Shown: positions 9,418 to 19,126 of the stretch, in pieces
Numbering within the stretch: position 1 is the first letter of the stretch
Layout of the letters: each line of letters opens with the position of its first letter
The notes under the pieces: model-generated
Told to the model about the DNA's origin: nothing
Database searches by the model: none
What the model saw: only the letters and a program-made list of their open reading frames with translations
Translations under genes and position numbers: made by a program
Source of the DNA: Alteromonadaceae bacterium
Lineage (GTDB): Bacteria; Pseudomonadota; Gammaproteobacteria; Pseudomonadales; Cellvibrionaceae
Length of the DNA stretch: 34,873 bases
Reading direction: 5' to 3'
Assembly: GCA_002746115.1 (NCBI GenBank)
Contig: NVXL01000216.1
Span: 1-34,873 of the forward strand

Positions 9418-10638
9418 TCAAAGCTCTAACAGAATGCGAGCTGGATCTTCTAGCATATCTTTGATGGCTACTAAGAATTGCACAGCCTCTTTACCATCGA
9501 TAACACGGTGGTCATATGACAGCGCTAAATACATCATCGGCAGAATTTTTACCTCGCCATCAACAGCCATAGGTCGGTCTTGAATCTTGTGCATTCCAAG
9601 TATCGCAGCCTGAGGCGGATTCAAGATCGGCGTAGACATCAAAGAACCAAACACGCCACCATTGGTGATAGTAAACGTACCGCCAGTCATTTCATCAATG
9701 CCAAGCTTGCCATCACGAGCCCGCATACCAAAATCGCGGATAGTGCCTTCGATCTGAGCCAAGCTCATAGTTTCAGCATTACGCAATACCGGTACAACCA
9801 AGCCTTTCTCAGTCGACACAGCAACACCAACATCTTGAAAACCATGATAAACAATATCATTGTCATCAATAGAAGCATTAACGGCTGGAAAACGACGTAA
9901 AGCTTCAACGGCAGTTTTAACGAAGAAGCCCATAAAGCCTAAACGCGTACCGTTATGACTTTTTTCAAACTGAGCTTTGTACTTCTTACGCAACTCCATC
10001 ACCGGCCCCATATTCACCTCATTAAAGGTGGTTAACATGGCCGTCGTGTGAGTTACCTCAAGTAAACGCTCAGCAATACGCTTACGCATACGAGTCATGG
10101 GTACACGCTTTTCAACGCGATCACCTGTAGTCTGAACTACCGCCGCAACGGAAGGTTTTGCTGTTGGTGCGCTTGGTGCAGGTGCCGCGACGGGCGCTTC
10201 GTTTTTAGGCGTATAACTTGCAACATCTTGCTTCGTAATACGACCGTCTTTGCCGGTACCAGTCACTTGCGCAAGATCGATGTCTTTTTCGCTCGCCAAC
10301 TTTCTCGCAGCAGGCGCAGCGATTGTTTCACTGCCGCCATCAGTATCGGCAGCAACAGGCGCTTCCGATATTGACTCGCTAGCGCTTGAGCTAGCTGCGT
10401 CACCCGCTACAAAAATTGCAATCACTTCGTTACTTAAAACTGTGTCGCCTTCGCCTTTAATGATTTTTGCAATTGAGCCGTTAGCGGGTGCGACAACTTC
10501 CAACACCACTTTATCGGTTTCAATATCAACAATCAGTTCATCACGTGCTACGGCTTCGCCAGGCTGTTTATGCCATGTGGCAATACTGCCATCCTGAACG
10601 GATTCAGGGAAGGTAGGTGCTTTTATCTCTGTGCTCAT
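9418..10638 (-). CDS. sucB: 2-oxoglutarate dehydrogenase E2, dihydrolipoyl succinyltransferase
   Basis: Core E2 subunit of the 2-oxoglutarate dehydrogenase complex; it transfers the succinyl group from lipoamide to CoA. Seen: an N-terminal lipoyl domain (1-77) with the lipoylated lysine in IETDKVVLE (Lys43), an Ala/Ser-rich linker, a peripheral-subunit-binding domain (about 108-143, [18 protein letters not shown]...GRITKQDV), a Pro/Ala linker, and the catalytic domain with SYDHRVIDG (His377, Asp381). Length 406, against 405 in E. coli. AAAGGAC lies upstream of the ATG. The gap to sucA is 76 bp and that to lpd is 152 bp, with the palindrome inside the latter. Confidence 0.98.
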   Translation of the reverse strand: MSTEIKAPTFPESVQDGSIATWHKQPGEAVARDELIVDIETDKVVLEVVAPANGSIAKIIKGEGDTVLSNEVIAIFVAGDAASSSASESISEAPVAADTDGGSETIAAPAARKLASEKDIDLAQVTGTGKDGRITKQDVASYTPKNEAPVAAPAPSAPTAKPSVAAVVQTTGDRVEKRVPMTRMRKRIAERLLEVTHTTAMLTTFNEVNMGPVMELRKKYKAQFEKSHNGTRLGFMGFFVKTAVEALRRFPAVNASIDDNDIVYHGFQDVGVAVSTEKGLVVPVLRNAETMSLAQIEGTIRDFGMRARDGKLGIDEMTGGTFTITNGGVFGSLMSTPILNPPQAAILGMHKIQDRPMAVDGEVKILPMMYLALSYDHRVIDGKEAVQFLVAIKDMLEDPARILLEL

Positions 10639-10714
10639 TTCCTATTTTGTCCTTTACTTAAGGCTCATCTAATTGGGCTTGATTAATTTATTACAAATGC
10701 TTATGGCTTGAAGT

Positions 10715-13558
10715 CTATACACTGGTATCCAATGCTGCATTCACGAATTTATGCTGCTCTTCAATATGAGTAGACATATAACCTGCGGCTGGTGCCGAGG
10801 AAGCAGGTCTACCCGTATAACGTAGATAAAGATCATCATTCAGGCGTGCAAGTACGCGACGAATACGGTGTTGGCTGGAATACCAAGCACCTTGGTTCAT
10901 CGGTTCTTCCTGACACCAAACAGCATCAGACACACCTTCGTAAGGACGTAACATTGCAAGTAACGCCTCTTCTGGGAAGGGGTAGAGCTGCTCAATACGA
11001 ATTAACGTGACATCTTCCTGTTTATTCGCTTCGCGAGCTTCAAGTAAATGATAATAAACTTTACCAGAACACAAAACGATGCGTTTTACAGCTTCAGGTT
11101 TCACGCCATCGTCGCCAAGAACAGTCGCAAATTTACCCTCGGCTAACTCTTCCAAAGATGAAGTCGCTAATTTATGACGCAAGATCCATTTCGGACTCAT
11201 GACCACTAGCGGTCGTCGCATAGGGCGAATCGCCTGGCGACGAATCATGTGATAGACCTGGGCTGGAGTCGTTGGGATACAAACCTGGATATTGTGCTCG
11301 GCACATAACTGCATGAAGCGTTCAAGACGAGCTGAAGAGTGTTCCGGCCCCTGCCCTTCGTAACCATGCGGCAACAATAAAGTTAAACCACATAAGCGCT
11401 GCCATTTATGCTCACCACTGGCAATAAACTGATCGATAACGACCTGCGCACCGTTAGCAAAATCACCGAACTGCGCTTCCCAAATAACCAAACCGCCTGG
11501 CGAGGTTGTCGCATACCCATATTCAAAGGCCAAAACGGCCTCTTCAGATAGGTATGAATCATAAATTTCAAAGCTAGGTAATCCTTCACCTAAATTTTGA
11601 AGCGGTACATACGCTTCGCCATTTTTTTGGTTGTGAATAACCGCGTGACGATGAGAGAAAGTACCTCGACCAACGTCCTGTCCGGTGATACGCAGAGCAT
11701 AACCTTGTTTAATCAGTGAGGCATAAGCGAGCGTTTCCGCCATTCCCCAGTTAATTTGCAATCCCCCGCCGGCCATTTTACGGCGATCGTCGTAAATTTT
11801 AGCGACTTGGCGCTGCACTTGAATACCGTCTGGGATAGTGGATATTTGCTCCGCTAACGACTGCAACTCTTGTAAATCGTAGCGCGTATCTGAAGGCACT
11901 TGCCAATCGTGGCCAATATATGGGCTCCAATTAACAAAGAGTGACGCATCGGGCTCACTAACCAAACCAGGAGCCACATATTCACCGCGATCAAGCATTG
12001 CACGATAATCGGTAATTAAGGTCTCTGACTCTTCTTGGGTAACGAGCCCTTCGGCGACCATTTTCTCTGCGTAAAGCGTTCGCGTTGTTTTATGCGAGCG
12101 AATCGCTTTGTACATCATCGGCTGAGTTGAGGATGGCTCATCGGTCTCGTTATGACCGCGACGGCGATAACACACCAAGTCAATAACAACGTCTTTTTTG
12201 AACTCTTTTCGATATTCAACGGCTAGCTGACCGATGTAAGCAACCGCTAGTGGGTCATCCGCATTAACATGGAAGATCGGTGCCTCAATCATTTTGGCAA
12301 CATCAGTAGCGTAATCTGTCGACCGTAAATCTTCTTTTATATTGGTCGTAAAACCGACCTGATTGTTAATGACTAAGTGAACCGTACCGCCAGTTTTGTA
12401 GGCTCGCGTCTGGGACATCTGGAAGGTTTCCATCACAACGCCCTGACCTGCAAAAGCGGCGTCACCATGAACAACGACAGGTACAACAGAATTACCTTCA
12501 GGATCTTTTCGGCGATCTTGACGTGCTCGCACAGAACCCTCGACTACAGGTGATACGATTTCCAAGTGCGATGGATTAAAAGACATTGCCAAATGAATCT
12601 CTCCACCCGGTGTCATCACATTGGAAGAAAACCCCTGGTGGTATTTAACATCTCCAGAGGTATCAACTAATTTTTTACCTTCAAACTCATCAAACAAAGC
12701 CGTAGGGTTTTTACCAAAAATATTTACCAGCGTATTTAAACGCCCGCGGTGCGCCATACCGAGCACCATTTCTTTGGCACCGAATTCACCGGCTTTTTTG
12801 ATAATCACATCAAGTAAAGGAATAAAGCTTTCAGCCCCTTCTAAACCAAAACGTTTCGTACCCGGGAAACGGCTGTCCAGATGACGCTCTAAACCTTCAG
12901 CCGCAATCAATCGCTTGAGAATACTTAGCTTGGTATCATCTTCAAAGTTTGGCCGCGCACGTGAACTTTCTAAACGATTAATTAACCACCGACGTTCATC
13001 ATAGTTAGTGATATGCATCACTTCAGTACCGATCGTACCGCAATACGTGTGCTCTAGATCTTCGATGATTTTACGCAGTGGCGCTTCTCTGTAACCAAAG
13101 GATAAGTCACCAGTTTGAAAGGTGATATCAAGATCAATCAGCGACAAATTATGAAAGCTCAGCGTAAGATCTAAGGGTTCACGAATTTCTTGCAAACCCA
13201 GAGGATCAAGATCCGCTTTCTGATGGCCGCTTAGACGATATGCGTTAACAAGTTGAACAACCTCAATTTGCTTACTCTCATGTATTTGATTCGCCGTTTC
13301 AGTTGAAGCACTAACAATAACGCCTGGACGAGTACGACCAAGCTGTTCAAAATATTCAACTACTTCTGAGTGAGGAACATCATTTTTGTTGGCTCCACCA
13401 GCATCAACACGCGGTAAACCATCAAAATAGTTGCGCCAATCTTCCGAAACTGCGTTGGGATCTTGTAGATAAGTTTCGTAAATTTCCTCAACATAAGCCG
13501 CATTCCCACCGGAAATATGGGAAGAGCCTCGTAACAATTCCATTAAGCCTTGTTGCAT
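10715..13558 (-). CDS. sucA: 2-oxoglutarate dehydrogenase E1 component
   Basis: Thiamine-diphosphate-dependent E1; it decarboxylates 2-oxoglutarate and succinylates the lipoyl group of SucB. Seen: the N-terminal E2-binding helix region (start MQQGLMELLRGSSHISGGNAAYVEEIYETY), the ThDP/Mg region with GDAAFAGQGVVMET and INNQVGFTT, the signature HLAMSFNPSHLEIVSPVVEG, and the C-terminal transketolase-like half with LLPHGYEGQGPEHSSARLERF. Length 947 from the chosen ATG at 13558 (E. coli 933). Sixteen more codons are open upstream, but the family begins at this Met and GGTGGG precedes it. It follows sdhB after a 266-bp gap with palindromes, as the first suc gene. Confidence 0.97.
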   Translation of the reverse strand: MQQGLMELLRGSSHISGGNAAYVEEIYETYLQDPNAVSEDWRNYFDGLPRVDAGGANKNDVPHSEVVEYFEQLGRTRPGVIVSASTETANQIHESKQIEVVQLVNAYRLSGHQKADLDPLGLQEIREPLDLTLSFHNLSLIDLDITFQTGDLSFGYREAPLRKIIEDLEHTYCGTIGTEVMHITNYDERRWLINRLESSRARPNFEDDTKLSILKRLIAAEGLERHLDSRFPGTKRFGLEGAESFIPLLDVIIKKAGEFGAKEMVLGMAHRGRLNTLVNIFGKNPTALFDEFEGKKLVDTSGDVKYHQGFSSNVMTPGGEIHLAMSFNPSHLEIVSPVVEGSVRARQDRRKDPEGNSVVPVVVHGDAAFAGQGVVMETFQMSQTRAYKTGGTVHLVINNQVGFTTNIKEDLRSTDYATDVAKMIEAPIFHVNADDPLAVAYIGQLAVEYRKEFKKDVVIDLVCYRRRGHNETDEPSSTQPMMYKAIRSHKTTRTLYAEKMVAEGLVTQEESETLITDYRAMLDRGEYVAPGLVSEPDASLFVNWSPYIGHDWQVPSDTRYDLQELQSLAEQISTIPDGIQVQRQVAKIYDDRRKMAGGGLQINWGMAETLAYASLIKQGYALRITGQDVGRGTFSHRHAVIHNQKNGEAYVPLQNLGEGLPSFEIYDSYLSEEAVLAFEYGYATTSPGGLVIWEAQFGDFANGAQVVIDQFIASGEHKWQRLCGLTLLLPHGYEGQGPEHSSARLERFMQLCAEHNIQVCIPTTPAQVYHMIRRQAIRPMRRPLVVMSPKWILRHKLATSSLEELAEGKFATVLGDDGVKPEAVKRIVLCSGKVYYHLLEAREANKQEDVTLIRIEQLYPFPEEALLAMLRPYEGVSDAVWCQEEPMNQGAWYSSQHRIRRVLARLNDDLYLRYTGRPASSAPAAGYMSTHIEEQHKFVNAALDTSV

Positions 13559-13771
13559 TTTACCCACCGTAACTGCGGGGCATGTCAAATGTCGCCACAT
13601 TGCCACAACCTGATGTCGCCTAAATCGACGCTCACCTCAAGTCTGACAATTAAACACCCGTGCCCCTGGAACTTAAACTGTGAATTATCTTTTCAAACCA
13701 TCATCGAAAATAGGTTGCATAAATACAAGCCATTCCCGATAAGGATAGAATAAAAGATAGATTTTATACTT

Positions 13772-13809
13772 GCGCTGTTCTGGCGCGTAAGTTAACCACG
13801 TTAACTTAC
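13772..13809. repeat. Two inverted repeats between sdhB and sucA
   Basis: GTAAGTTAA (13787-13795), five bases, then TTAACTTAC (13801-13809) form a perfect 9-bp stem starting 16 bp after the sdhB stop. Next to it, GCGC...GCGC (13772-13786) makes a small second stem. No T-run follows on the operon strand. They may set the sdh:suc RNA ratio through processing, attenuation or protein binding. Confidence 0.5.
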
Positions 13810-13824
13810 TTAAAACTTTATAGG

Positions 13825-14529
13825 CTAGACGCCACGCTGCAGTAGTAAGCTGCGAATATGGCCAATGGCTTTTGTCGGATTTAAACCCTTAGGGCAAACT
13901 TCTACACAGTTTTGAATACCATGACAACGAAACACACTGAACGGATCATCTAACTTTTCCAAACGCTCATCTGTAGCCGTATCACGGCTATCAGCCAAAA
14001 ATCGGTAAGCCTGCAACAAGCCTGCAGGACCTATAAATTTGTCAGGGTTCCACCAAAAAGAAGGGCAGCTAGTAGAGCAACACGCACACAAAATACACTC
14101 GTAAAGACCATCAAGCTTTGCACGATCTTCCTGAGACTGTAAACGCTCGATCGCAGGCGCCGGCGTATCATTTTGCAGAAACGGCTCAATCTTGTGATAT
14201 TGCGCATAAAATTGCGCCATATCGACAACTAAATCACGAATAACAGGTAATCCCGGCAGAGGCCTTAGGATCAACTTGTTGTTTTTAACACATTCAGATA
14301 TCGGTTTGACGCATGCCAAGCCGTTTTTCCCGGAGATATTCATCCCATCTGAGCCGCAAACACCTTCGCGGCAGGAGCGTCGGAATGATAAAGAAGGATC
14401 TTGCTCTTTTAGCATTTCCAACACGTCAAGTACCATAAGATCCTTACCTTGCGTGTCGAGCTCATAGCTCTCCATATAAGGTTCGCTATCTGTATCTGGG
14501 TTGTAACGATAGACTTCAACTTTTAACAT
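13825..14529 (-). CDS. sdhB: Succinate dehydrogenase iron-sulfur subunit
   Basis: Electron-transfer subunit of succinate:quinone oxidoreductase (complex II), carrying [2Fe-2S], [4Fe-4S] and [3Fe-4S] clusters. Seen: the ferredoxin motif [10 protein letters not shown] with the later [25 protein letters not shown] for the middle cluster; and [17 protein letters not shown] for the distal part. The start [14 protein letters not shown] at 14529 gives 234 residues (E. coli 238). A longer reading of 16 codons upstream has no homology and is rejected; AAGGT lies before the chosen ATG. It lies 86 bp after sdhA in the operon. Confidence 0.97.
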   Translation of the reverse strand: MLKVEVYRYNPDTDSEPYMESYELDTQGKDLMVLDVLEMLKEQDPSLSFRRSCREGVCGSDGMNISGKNGLACVKPISECVKNNKLILRPLPGLPVIRDLVVDMAQFYAQYHKIEPFLQNDTPAPAIERLQSQEDRAKLDGLYECILCACCSTSCPSFWWNPDKFIGPAGLLQAYRFLADSRDTATDERLEKLDDPFSVFRCHGIQNCVEVCPKGLNPTKAIGHIRSLLLQRGV

Positions 14530-14615
14530 GTTTTTACCTTGCACAAAATCTCTCGGTGACACTTTTGACGGCACCAATACTATTGCACAGCACTTAGCCG
14601 CGCATCAAAGACGGA

Positions 14616-16388
14616 TTAATAGGTTCGGATTTTTGGTTCAAATTTATCCATTGTTTTAGGCGCAAAATTCACAGCTCGCTTACCCACTCGTTTTTCCTCG
14701 GGGAAATACATGGAATGGCACAGCCAGTTTTCATCGTCGCGGTCTTGAAAGTCATCACGAGCATGCGCGCCTCGTGATTCCGTTCTCGCTTCCGCGGCAA
14801 TTGCCGTTGCTTGAGCAACTTCAAATAGATTTTGTACTTCTAGCGCTTCAATGCGCGCAGTGTTAAACGCATTACTTTTATCAACCAAATTAATATTATT
14901 AAGACGCTCACCTAAATCATTAAGCTTAGCAATACCCTCCCGCATTAGATCTCCCTTGCGGAAAACGCCGAAGTGGTTTTGCATGATATCTTGCAACTCT
15001 TTGCGCAAACCAGCTGCTGACTCACCCGATGTTGAGCTATTAACTCGATTAAGTCTTACCATCGCCGCGTCAATGTCGCTATCAGATGGCGCGCGAACAT
15101 CAATGCCTTCGCGTAATGATTTCTCAATAAACATGCCCGCCGCCCGCCCAAAGACAACGAGATCCAGCAAAGAGTTACCACCGAGACGGTTTGCCCCATG
15201 CACAGAAACACAAGCCGCTTCACCACAAGCGTAGAAACCTTCTACGATCTTATCATTACCTTGAGCATCTTGCGTTAGCACTTGACCATTAACGTTAGTC
15301 GGGATACCACCCATCATATAGTGGCACGTTGGCACAACAGGAATCGGTTGTTTAATCGGATCAACATGAGCAAAGGTACGAGACAATTCCAGAATACCTG
15401 GTAAACGCTGATTCAAGGTCTCAGCACCGAGGTGATCAAGCTTAAGTAATACATGATCACCCTTTGGACCACATCCACGTCCACCCATTATCTCTAGCAT
15501 TATCGAACGTGCAACGACGTCCCGCCCGGCAAGGTCTTTTGCGTTTGGAGCATAACGCTCCATAAAACGTTCGTTATCTTTATTAACGAGATAACCACCT
15601 TCACCACGACAACCTTCCGTAACAAGAACACCAGCACCATGAATTCCAGTCGGGTGGAACTGCCACATTTCAATATCCTGAACAGGATATCCTGCTCTCA
15701 AGGCCATACCGACACCGTCTCCAGTGTTAATATGTGCATTGGTCGTTGAGGCAAATATTCGCCCTGCTCCACCGGTTGCAAATACCGTCGCACGTGACTT
15801 AATAAATACAGTCTCGCCGTCTTCAATATTAATGGCGATAACACCACACACAACGCCGTCTTGGTTTTTAACCATATCAACAGCAAACCACTCGTTAAGA
15901 AACACGGTGTTGCTCTTCACATTACCTTGGTAGAGCGTATGCAATAAGGCGTGACCCGTTCTATCTGCCGCTGCACAGGTTCTTGCTGCTTGTCCTCCGC
16001 GGCCAAAATCCTTTGACTGCCCACCGAAAGGACGCTGATAAATACGCCCTTCTTTAGTACGCGAGAAAGGTAAGCCCATATGCTCAAGTTCGAATACGGC
16101 CTCAGGGCCTGTTGAGCACATATATTCAATTGCGTCTTGGTCACCAATGTAATCAGAACCTTTAACGGTGTCATACATGTGCCAACGCCAATCGTCATTC
16201 GGGTCATCGCTCCCAATCGCGCAAGTAATGCCGCCTTGAGCAGAAACGGTGTGTGAGCGAGTAGGGAAAACTTTAGTGACTACAGCCGTTTTATATCCCG
16301 ACTGAGCCAACTGCAAAGAGGCACGCATACCGGCCCCACCACCACCAATAACAATAGCGTCAAAAGAAATCGTACGAATATTTCCCAT
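14616..16388 (-). CDS. sdhA: Succinate dehydrogenase flavoprotein subunit
   Basis: Catalytic subunit of complex II; it oxidises succinate to fumarate at a covalently bound FAD. Seen: FAD-binding [21 protein letters not shown] (about 11-31), the covalent flavin histidine in [10 protein letters not shown] (His46), the substrate/proton-transfer segments HPTGIHGAG and [26 protein letters not shown], and [16 protein letters not shown]. Length is 590 from [10 protein letters not shown] (E. coli 588). The frame stays open 52 codons further up through sdhD, which is a shadow. The start codon shares one base with the sdhD stop (TGATG), giving tight translational coupling. Confidence 0.98.
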   Translation of the reverse strand: MGNIRTISFDAIVIGGGGAGMRASLQLAQSGYKTAVVTKVFPTRSHTVSAQGGITCAIGSDDPNDDWRWHMYDTVKGSDYIGDQDAIEYMCSTGPEAVFELEHMGLPFSRTKEGRIYQRPFGGQSKDFGRGGQAARTCAAADRTGHALLHTLYQGNVKSNTVFLNEWFAVDMVKNQDGVVCGVIAINIEDGETVFIKSRATVFATGGAGRIFASTTNAHINTGDGVGMALRAGYPVQDIEMWQFHPTGIHGAGVLVTEGCRGEGGYLVNKDNERFMERYAPNAKDLAGRDVVARSIMLEIMGGRGCGPKGDHVLLKLDHLGAETLNQRLPGILELSRTFAHVDPIKQPIPVVPTCHYMMGGIPTNVNGQVLTQDAQGNDKIVEGFYACGEAACVSVHGANRLGGNSLLDLVVFGRAAGMFIEKSLREGIDVRAPSDSDIDAAMVRLNRVNSSTSGESAAGLRKELQDIMQNHFGVFRKGDLMREGIAKLNDLGERLNNINLVDKSNAFNTARIEALEVQNLFEVAQATAIAAEARTESRGAHARDDFQDRDDENWLCHSMYFPEEKRVGKRAVNFAPKTMDKFEPKIRTY

Positions 16389-16759
16389 CAATTTACTCCC
16401 CACAAAATTTGCACGCCCCAGATAATAAACGCTAGTGCCACTAGCAGGTATAAGGCCATCGAGAACATACGGATTGGCAAAGCAATCGCCCCCATTAAAC
16501 GATCGGTAGCATAATCGGTGAGTACGCCCCAAAGTCCGATCCAACCATGAGCAACGTTAGAGAGCAATACAATAAGTGTGAATATGCGCATCCACAGCTG
16601 AGAATGCAAACCGGACCATTCTTGATACGTTAATCCAGGGTGCGCAACCAAATAGATCACGATAAACGCAGTATAGGTTGCCAAGACAACAGCGCTGAAG
16701 CGCTGAATCAACCAATCTGAAAGACCATTTCGACCAAAACTTGTTACTGACGTTACCAT
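16388..16759 (-). CDS. sdhD: Succinate dehydrogenase membrane anchor subunit
   Basis: Small membrane anchor of complex II that helps bind heme b and ubiquinone. Seen: the typical N-terminus [23 protein letters not shown], three transmembrane helices, and the heme-ligand region [14 protein letters not shown] (His71, Tyr83, the same numbers as in E. coli SdhD). Length 123 from the ATG at 16759; thirteen further codons upstream are open but not family-like. Its start overlaps the end of sdhC by seven bases and its stop overlaps the sdhA start, so the three are coupled. Confidence 0.95.
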   Translation of the reverse strand: MVTSVTSFGRNGLSDWLIQRFSAVVLATYTAFIVIYLVAHPGLTYQEWSGLHSQLWMRIFTLIVLLSNVAHGWIGLWGVLTDYATDRLMGAIALPIRMFSMALYLLVALAFIIWGVQILWGVN

Positions 16760-17127
16760 ACCCAAACCCCCGCGAGTAAAACTAATATTGCTGTACATAC
16801 CAATGAAATATAAGCGGTCAACTTGCCGCTTTCAAAACTCTCAGCAAAGCCAAGGTCCATAATGATATGCCGTATACCAGCGACGAAATGATAGGCTAAA
16901 GCAGCAAGAATGGCCCACAGAGCAACCTTTAATAATGGATTCCCGAGCCATTCGCTCAGGGTGTCAAAAGACGCTTGTGACGCCAAACTCATATCGAGCA
17001 TCCAAAGAAGGAGAAGCACACCCGGGAGTAAAATCATACCCGATATACGGTGTAAAATTGAGACGATGGCCGTAATTGGAAACTGGACAGTCGACAGATT
17101 CAAGTTAACAGGACGGTTTTTTTTCAC
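16753..17127 (-). CDS. sdhC: Succinate dehydrogenase cytochrome b556 subunit
   Basis: Membrane anchor of complex II. Seen: the start VKKNRPVNLNLSTVQFPITAIVSILHRISG, with the quinone-site Ser23 and Arg27 (equivalent to Ser27/Arg31 in E. coli), three transmembrane helices, and the heme-ligand motif YHFVAGIRHIIMDLG with His80. Length 124 (E. coli 129). It starts with GTG, with AGGGT about six bases before it. It is the first gene of the nine-gene minus-strand TCA operon and reads away from gltA across a 590-bp control region. Confidence 0.96.
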   Translation of the reverse strand: MKKNRPVNLNLSTVQFPITAIVSILHRISGMILLPGVLLLLWMLDMSLASQASFDTLSEWLGNPLLKVALWAILAALAYHFVAGIRHIIMDLGFAESFESGKLTAYISLVCTAILVLLAGVWVW

Positions 17128-17283
17128 AGAGACCCTATAAGCTGGTTAATCAGAACATTTTTCATAAATAATGTGGCGCATATACTTTTATCTTACTAAA
17201 CCCTTAGCAAAGCTTTTACCTTACCAAAGTCTTTACCTCTTCTTCACTAAAACTTTCCCAAATAACATGCAAGCAATTACATG

Positions 17284-17308
17284 GTTTACATGTACACAGT
17301 TTACATGT
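17284..17308. repeat. Direct repeat GTTTACATGT, candidate operator
   Basis: Two exact 10-mers are spaced 15 bases start to start, with a partial third copy (TTACATG at 17277). Each contains the self-complementary core ACATGT. This looks like a tandem binding site for a transcription factor shared by gltA and sdh; which factor is unknown. Confidence 0.4.
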
Positions 17309-17613
17309 GTGCAATAATCGCTCAAGCGAGATGGTAAGGCCAGTTTTGGCATCTAAAGCATCGAAAGAAGACTTAAAACACCTTTGCAAGCGCGCCGGAT
17401 TATAGTAACGCGGCAGAAAAATTACAATATTAGTTAGTCACTTATCTAAGATTCTATCTTCCGACATCAGCACTCACGGGCATTTTTGCCCCATTATGGT
17501 ATCTTTCAAAAAAAACGCCCCTCACTAGAGCACCAAAGAGCACACATTGGTCAGGCAATGCGTTCTTTTTAACGTTGCCGACAAATATACTAACCGTTCG
17601 CGTTAAAAGTCAT

Positions 17614-17619
17614 TATAAT
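17614..17619 (+). promoter_or_regulatory. Candidate -10 element of gltA
   Basis: A perfect TATAAT lies 98 bases before the gltA ATG. No good -35 hexamer sits at the usual distance, so the promoter may depend on an activator. Tentative. Confidence 0.3.
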
Positions 17620-17717
17620 TCGCCGGCGCTCAAATATTAGACTGTCGTACAAGCCTTGACGCTTAAGCCAAATTCAACGTAAATCTGTTTAACACGATAC
17701 ACTAACAGGAGTCCGTA

Positions 17718-19010
17718 ATGTCAGACAAGAAAGCTAGCCTTTCGGTCGACGGGTTAGAAGAGCCCATCGATTTACCTCTATACTCAGGAACCATCGGCCC
17801 CGATGTCGTTGATATCCGCGCCCTCGCCGCGAAGGGTTATTTCACCTACGACCCCGGCTATGTGTCCACCGCTTCATGCGAGTCAAAGATCACCTACATT
17901 GACGGCGAGAAGGGCGTGCTTTTACATCGCGGTTACGCGATTGAAGATTTAGCTAAGAACTCTGATTACTTAGAGACTTGCTATTTACTCCTCCACGGAG
18001 AGCTGCCTAACGAGGCAGAATACCAAGAGTTTAGCGGAATCATCGGTAAACACACGATGGTGCACGAATCAATTGCGCGCTTTTTTCTCGGCTTCCACTA
18101 TGATTCCCACCCAATGGCAATGATGTGCGGTGTTGTCGGTGCCCTCTCAGCATTTTACCATGACTCACTCGACATTAATGACGAGCGTCACCGAGTCATT
18201 TCCGCTCATCGATTAATCGCTAAAATGCCGACGCTGGCTGCCATGTGCTACAAGCACTCGCAAGGCCAACCATTCATGTACCCGAATAATTCACTGAGCT
18301 ACTCCGAGAACTTTTTACACATGATGTTTGGTACGCCCTGCGATACCGAAATAGATGTAAACCCTGTGCTCGCTCGCGCAATGGATAAAATATTCCTTCT
18401 TCACGCTGATCACGAACAAAACGCCTCAACCTCTACTGTGCGTTTAGCTGGCTCATCTGGTGCCAACCCATTCGCGTGCATTGCAGCGGGCATTGCTACG
18501 CTATGGGGCCCTGCTCACGGCGGCGCCAACGAAGCTGTTCTCAGTATGCTGGAAGAAATCGGTGACGTTAGCAATATTGATAAGTTTATTGCGCGCGCAA
18601 AAGACAAAAACGACCCATTCCGCCTTATGGGCTTTGGGCATCGCGTTTATAAAAACTTTGACCCTCGCGCCAAAGTAATGAAAGAAACTTGTGACGAAGT
18701 GCTGAACGAACTCGGTCTTGAAAATGACCAATTGCTGAAAATCGCGAAACGATTAGAGCAAATCGCACTGGAAGACCCATACTTCATCGAGAAGAAGCTC
18801 TACCCAAATGTCGACTTCTATTCTGGTATCATTATGAAAGCCATCGGTATTCCAACCGACATGTTCACCGTCATTTTTGCGACCGGTCGTACAGTAGGAT
18901 GGATCACCCACTGGCATGAAATGCTGAGTGAGCCATTCAGAATTGGCCGCCCAAGACAGCTTTATACCGGTAACACTTTACGTGAAGTAAACTCGCGCAA
19001 AGAGCGCTAA
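17718..19010 (+). CDS. gltA: Citrate synthase (type II)
   Basis: Condenses oxaloacetate and acetyl-CoA to citrate, the first TCA-cycle step. Seen: 430 residues (E. coli 427), the N-terminal beta domain of the hexameric, NADH-regulated type II enzyme, and the catalytic residues in [29 protein letters not shown] (catalytic His) and YPNVDFYSG (catalytic Asp). A strong ribosome site AACAGGAGTCCGTA precedes the ATG. It is transcribed away from sdhC, the standard arrangement in Pseudomonas-like genomes. It is followed by a five-copy heptamer repeat and a terminator-like hairpin. Confidence 0.98.
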   Translation: MSDKKASLSVDGLEEPIDLPLYSGTIGPDVVDIRALAAKGYFTYDPGYVSTASCESKITYIDGEKGVLLHRGYAIEDLAKNSDYLETCYLLLHGELPNEAEYQEFSGIIGKHTMVHESIARFFLGFHYDSHPMAMMCGVVGALSAFYHDSLDINDERHRVISAHRLIAKMPTLAAMCYKHSQGQPFMYPNNSLSYSENFLHMMFGTPCDTEIDVNPVLARAMDKIFLLHADHEQNASTSTVRLAGSSGANPFACIAAGIATLWGPAHGGANEAVLSMLEEIGDVSNIDKFIARAKDKNDPFRLMGFGHRVYKNFDPRAKVMKETCDEVLNELGLENDQLLKIAKRLEQIALEDPYFIEKKLYPNVDFYSGIIMKAIGIPTDMFTVIFATGRTVGWITHWHEMLSEPFRIGRPRQLYTGNTLREVNSRKER

Positions 19011-19015
19011 TCTAA

Positions 19016-19050
19016 CATTTACCATTTACCATTTACCATTTACCATTTAC
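19016..19050 (+). repeat. Tandem heptamer (CATTTAC)x5
   Basis: Five perfect, uninterrupted copies of CATTTAC begin five bases after the gltA stop codon and run into the terminator stem. This is a short tandem repeat that could vary in copy number by slippage. It lies in the 3' untranslated region. Confidence 0.9.
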
Positions 19051-19104
19051 GGCGGCAGCATGCACCACAGAGATACTGCCGTCGCCTCCTCCCATTTTTT
19101 CTTT
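19050..19104 (+). terminator. Probable gltA terminator
   Basis: CGGCGGCAG (19050-19058) pairs with CTGCCGTCG (19076-19084) over nine positions including one G-T pair. The loop is 17 nt, and a T-rich tract (TTTTTTCTTTT) lies about ten bases after the stem. The distance to the T-run is longer than ideal, so termination is likely but not certain. Confidence 0.45.
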
Positions 19105-19126
19105 TGACAAGCTTCTGACAAACAAA

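Larger units (their letters stand above)
17128..17717. promoter_or_regulatory. Divergent gltA / sdhC control region
   Basis: This 590-bp space must hold the promoters of both the sdh-suc operon (leftward) and gltA (rightward). Seen: an exact 10-mer direct repeat GTTTACATGT at 17284-17293 and 17299-17308 with a related TTACATG at 17277, in a zone rich in ACATGT; and a perfect TATAAT at 17614-17619 on the gltA side. I see no coding frame and no recognisable CRP, ArcA or other named operator. Assignment is by position and pattern only. Confidence 0.55.

Noticed and set aside
16389-16544. Longer start for sdhA
   Set aside because: It would overlap most of sdhD; the family N-terminus and the TGATG junction point to the start at 16388.
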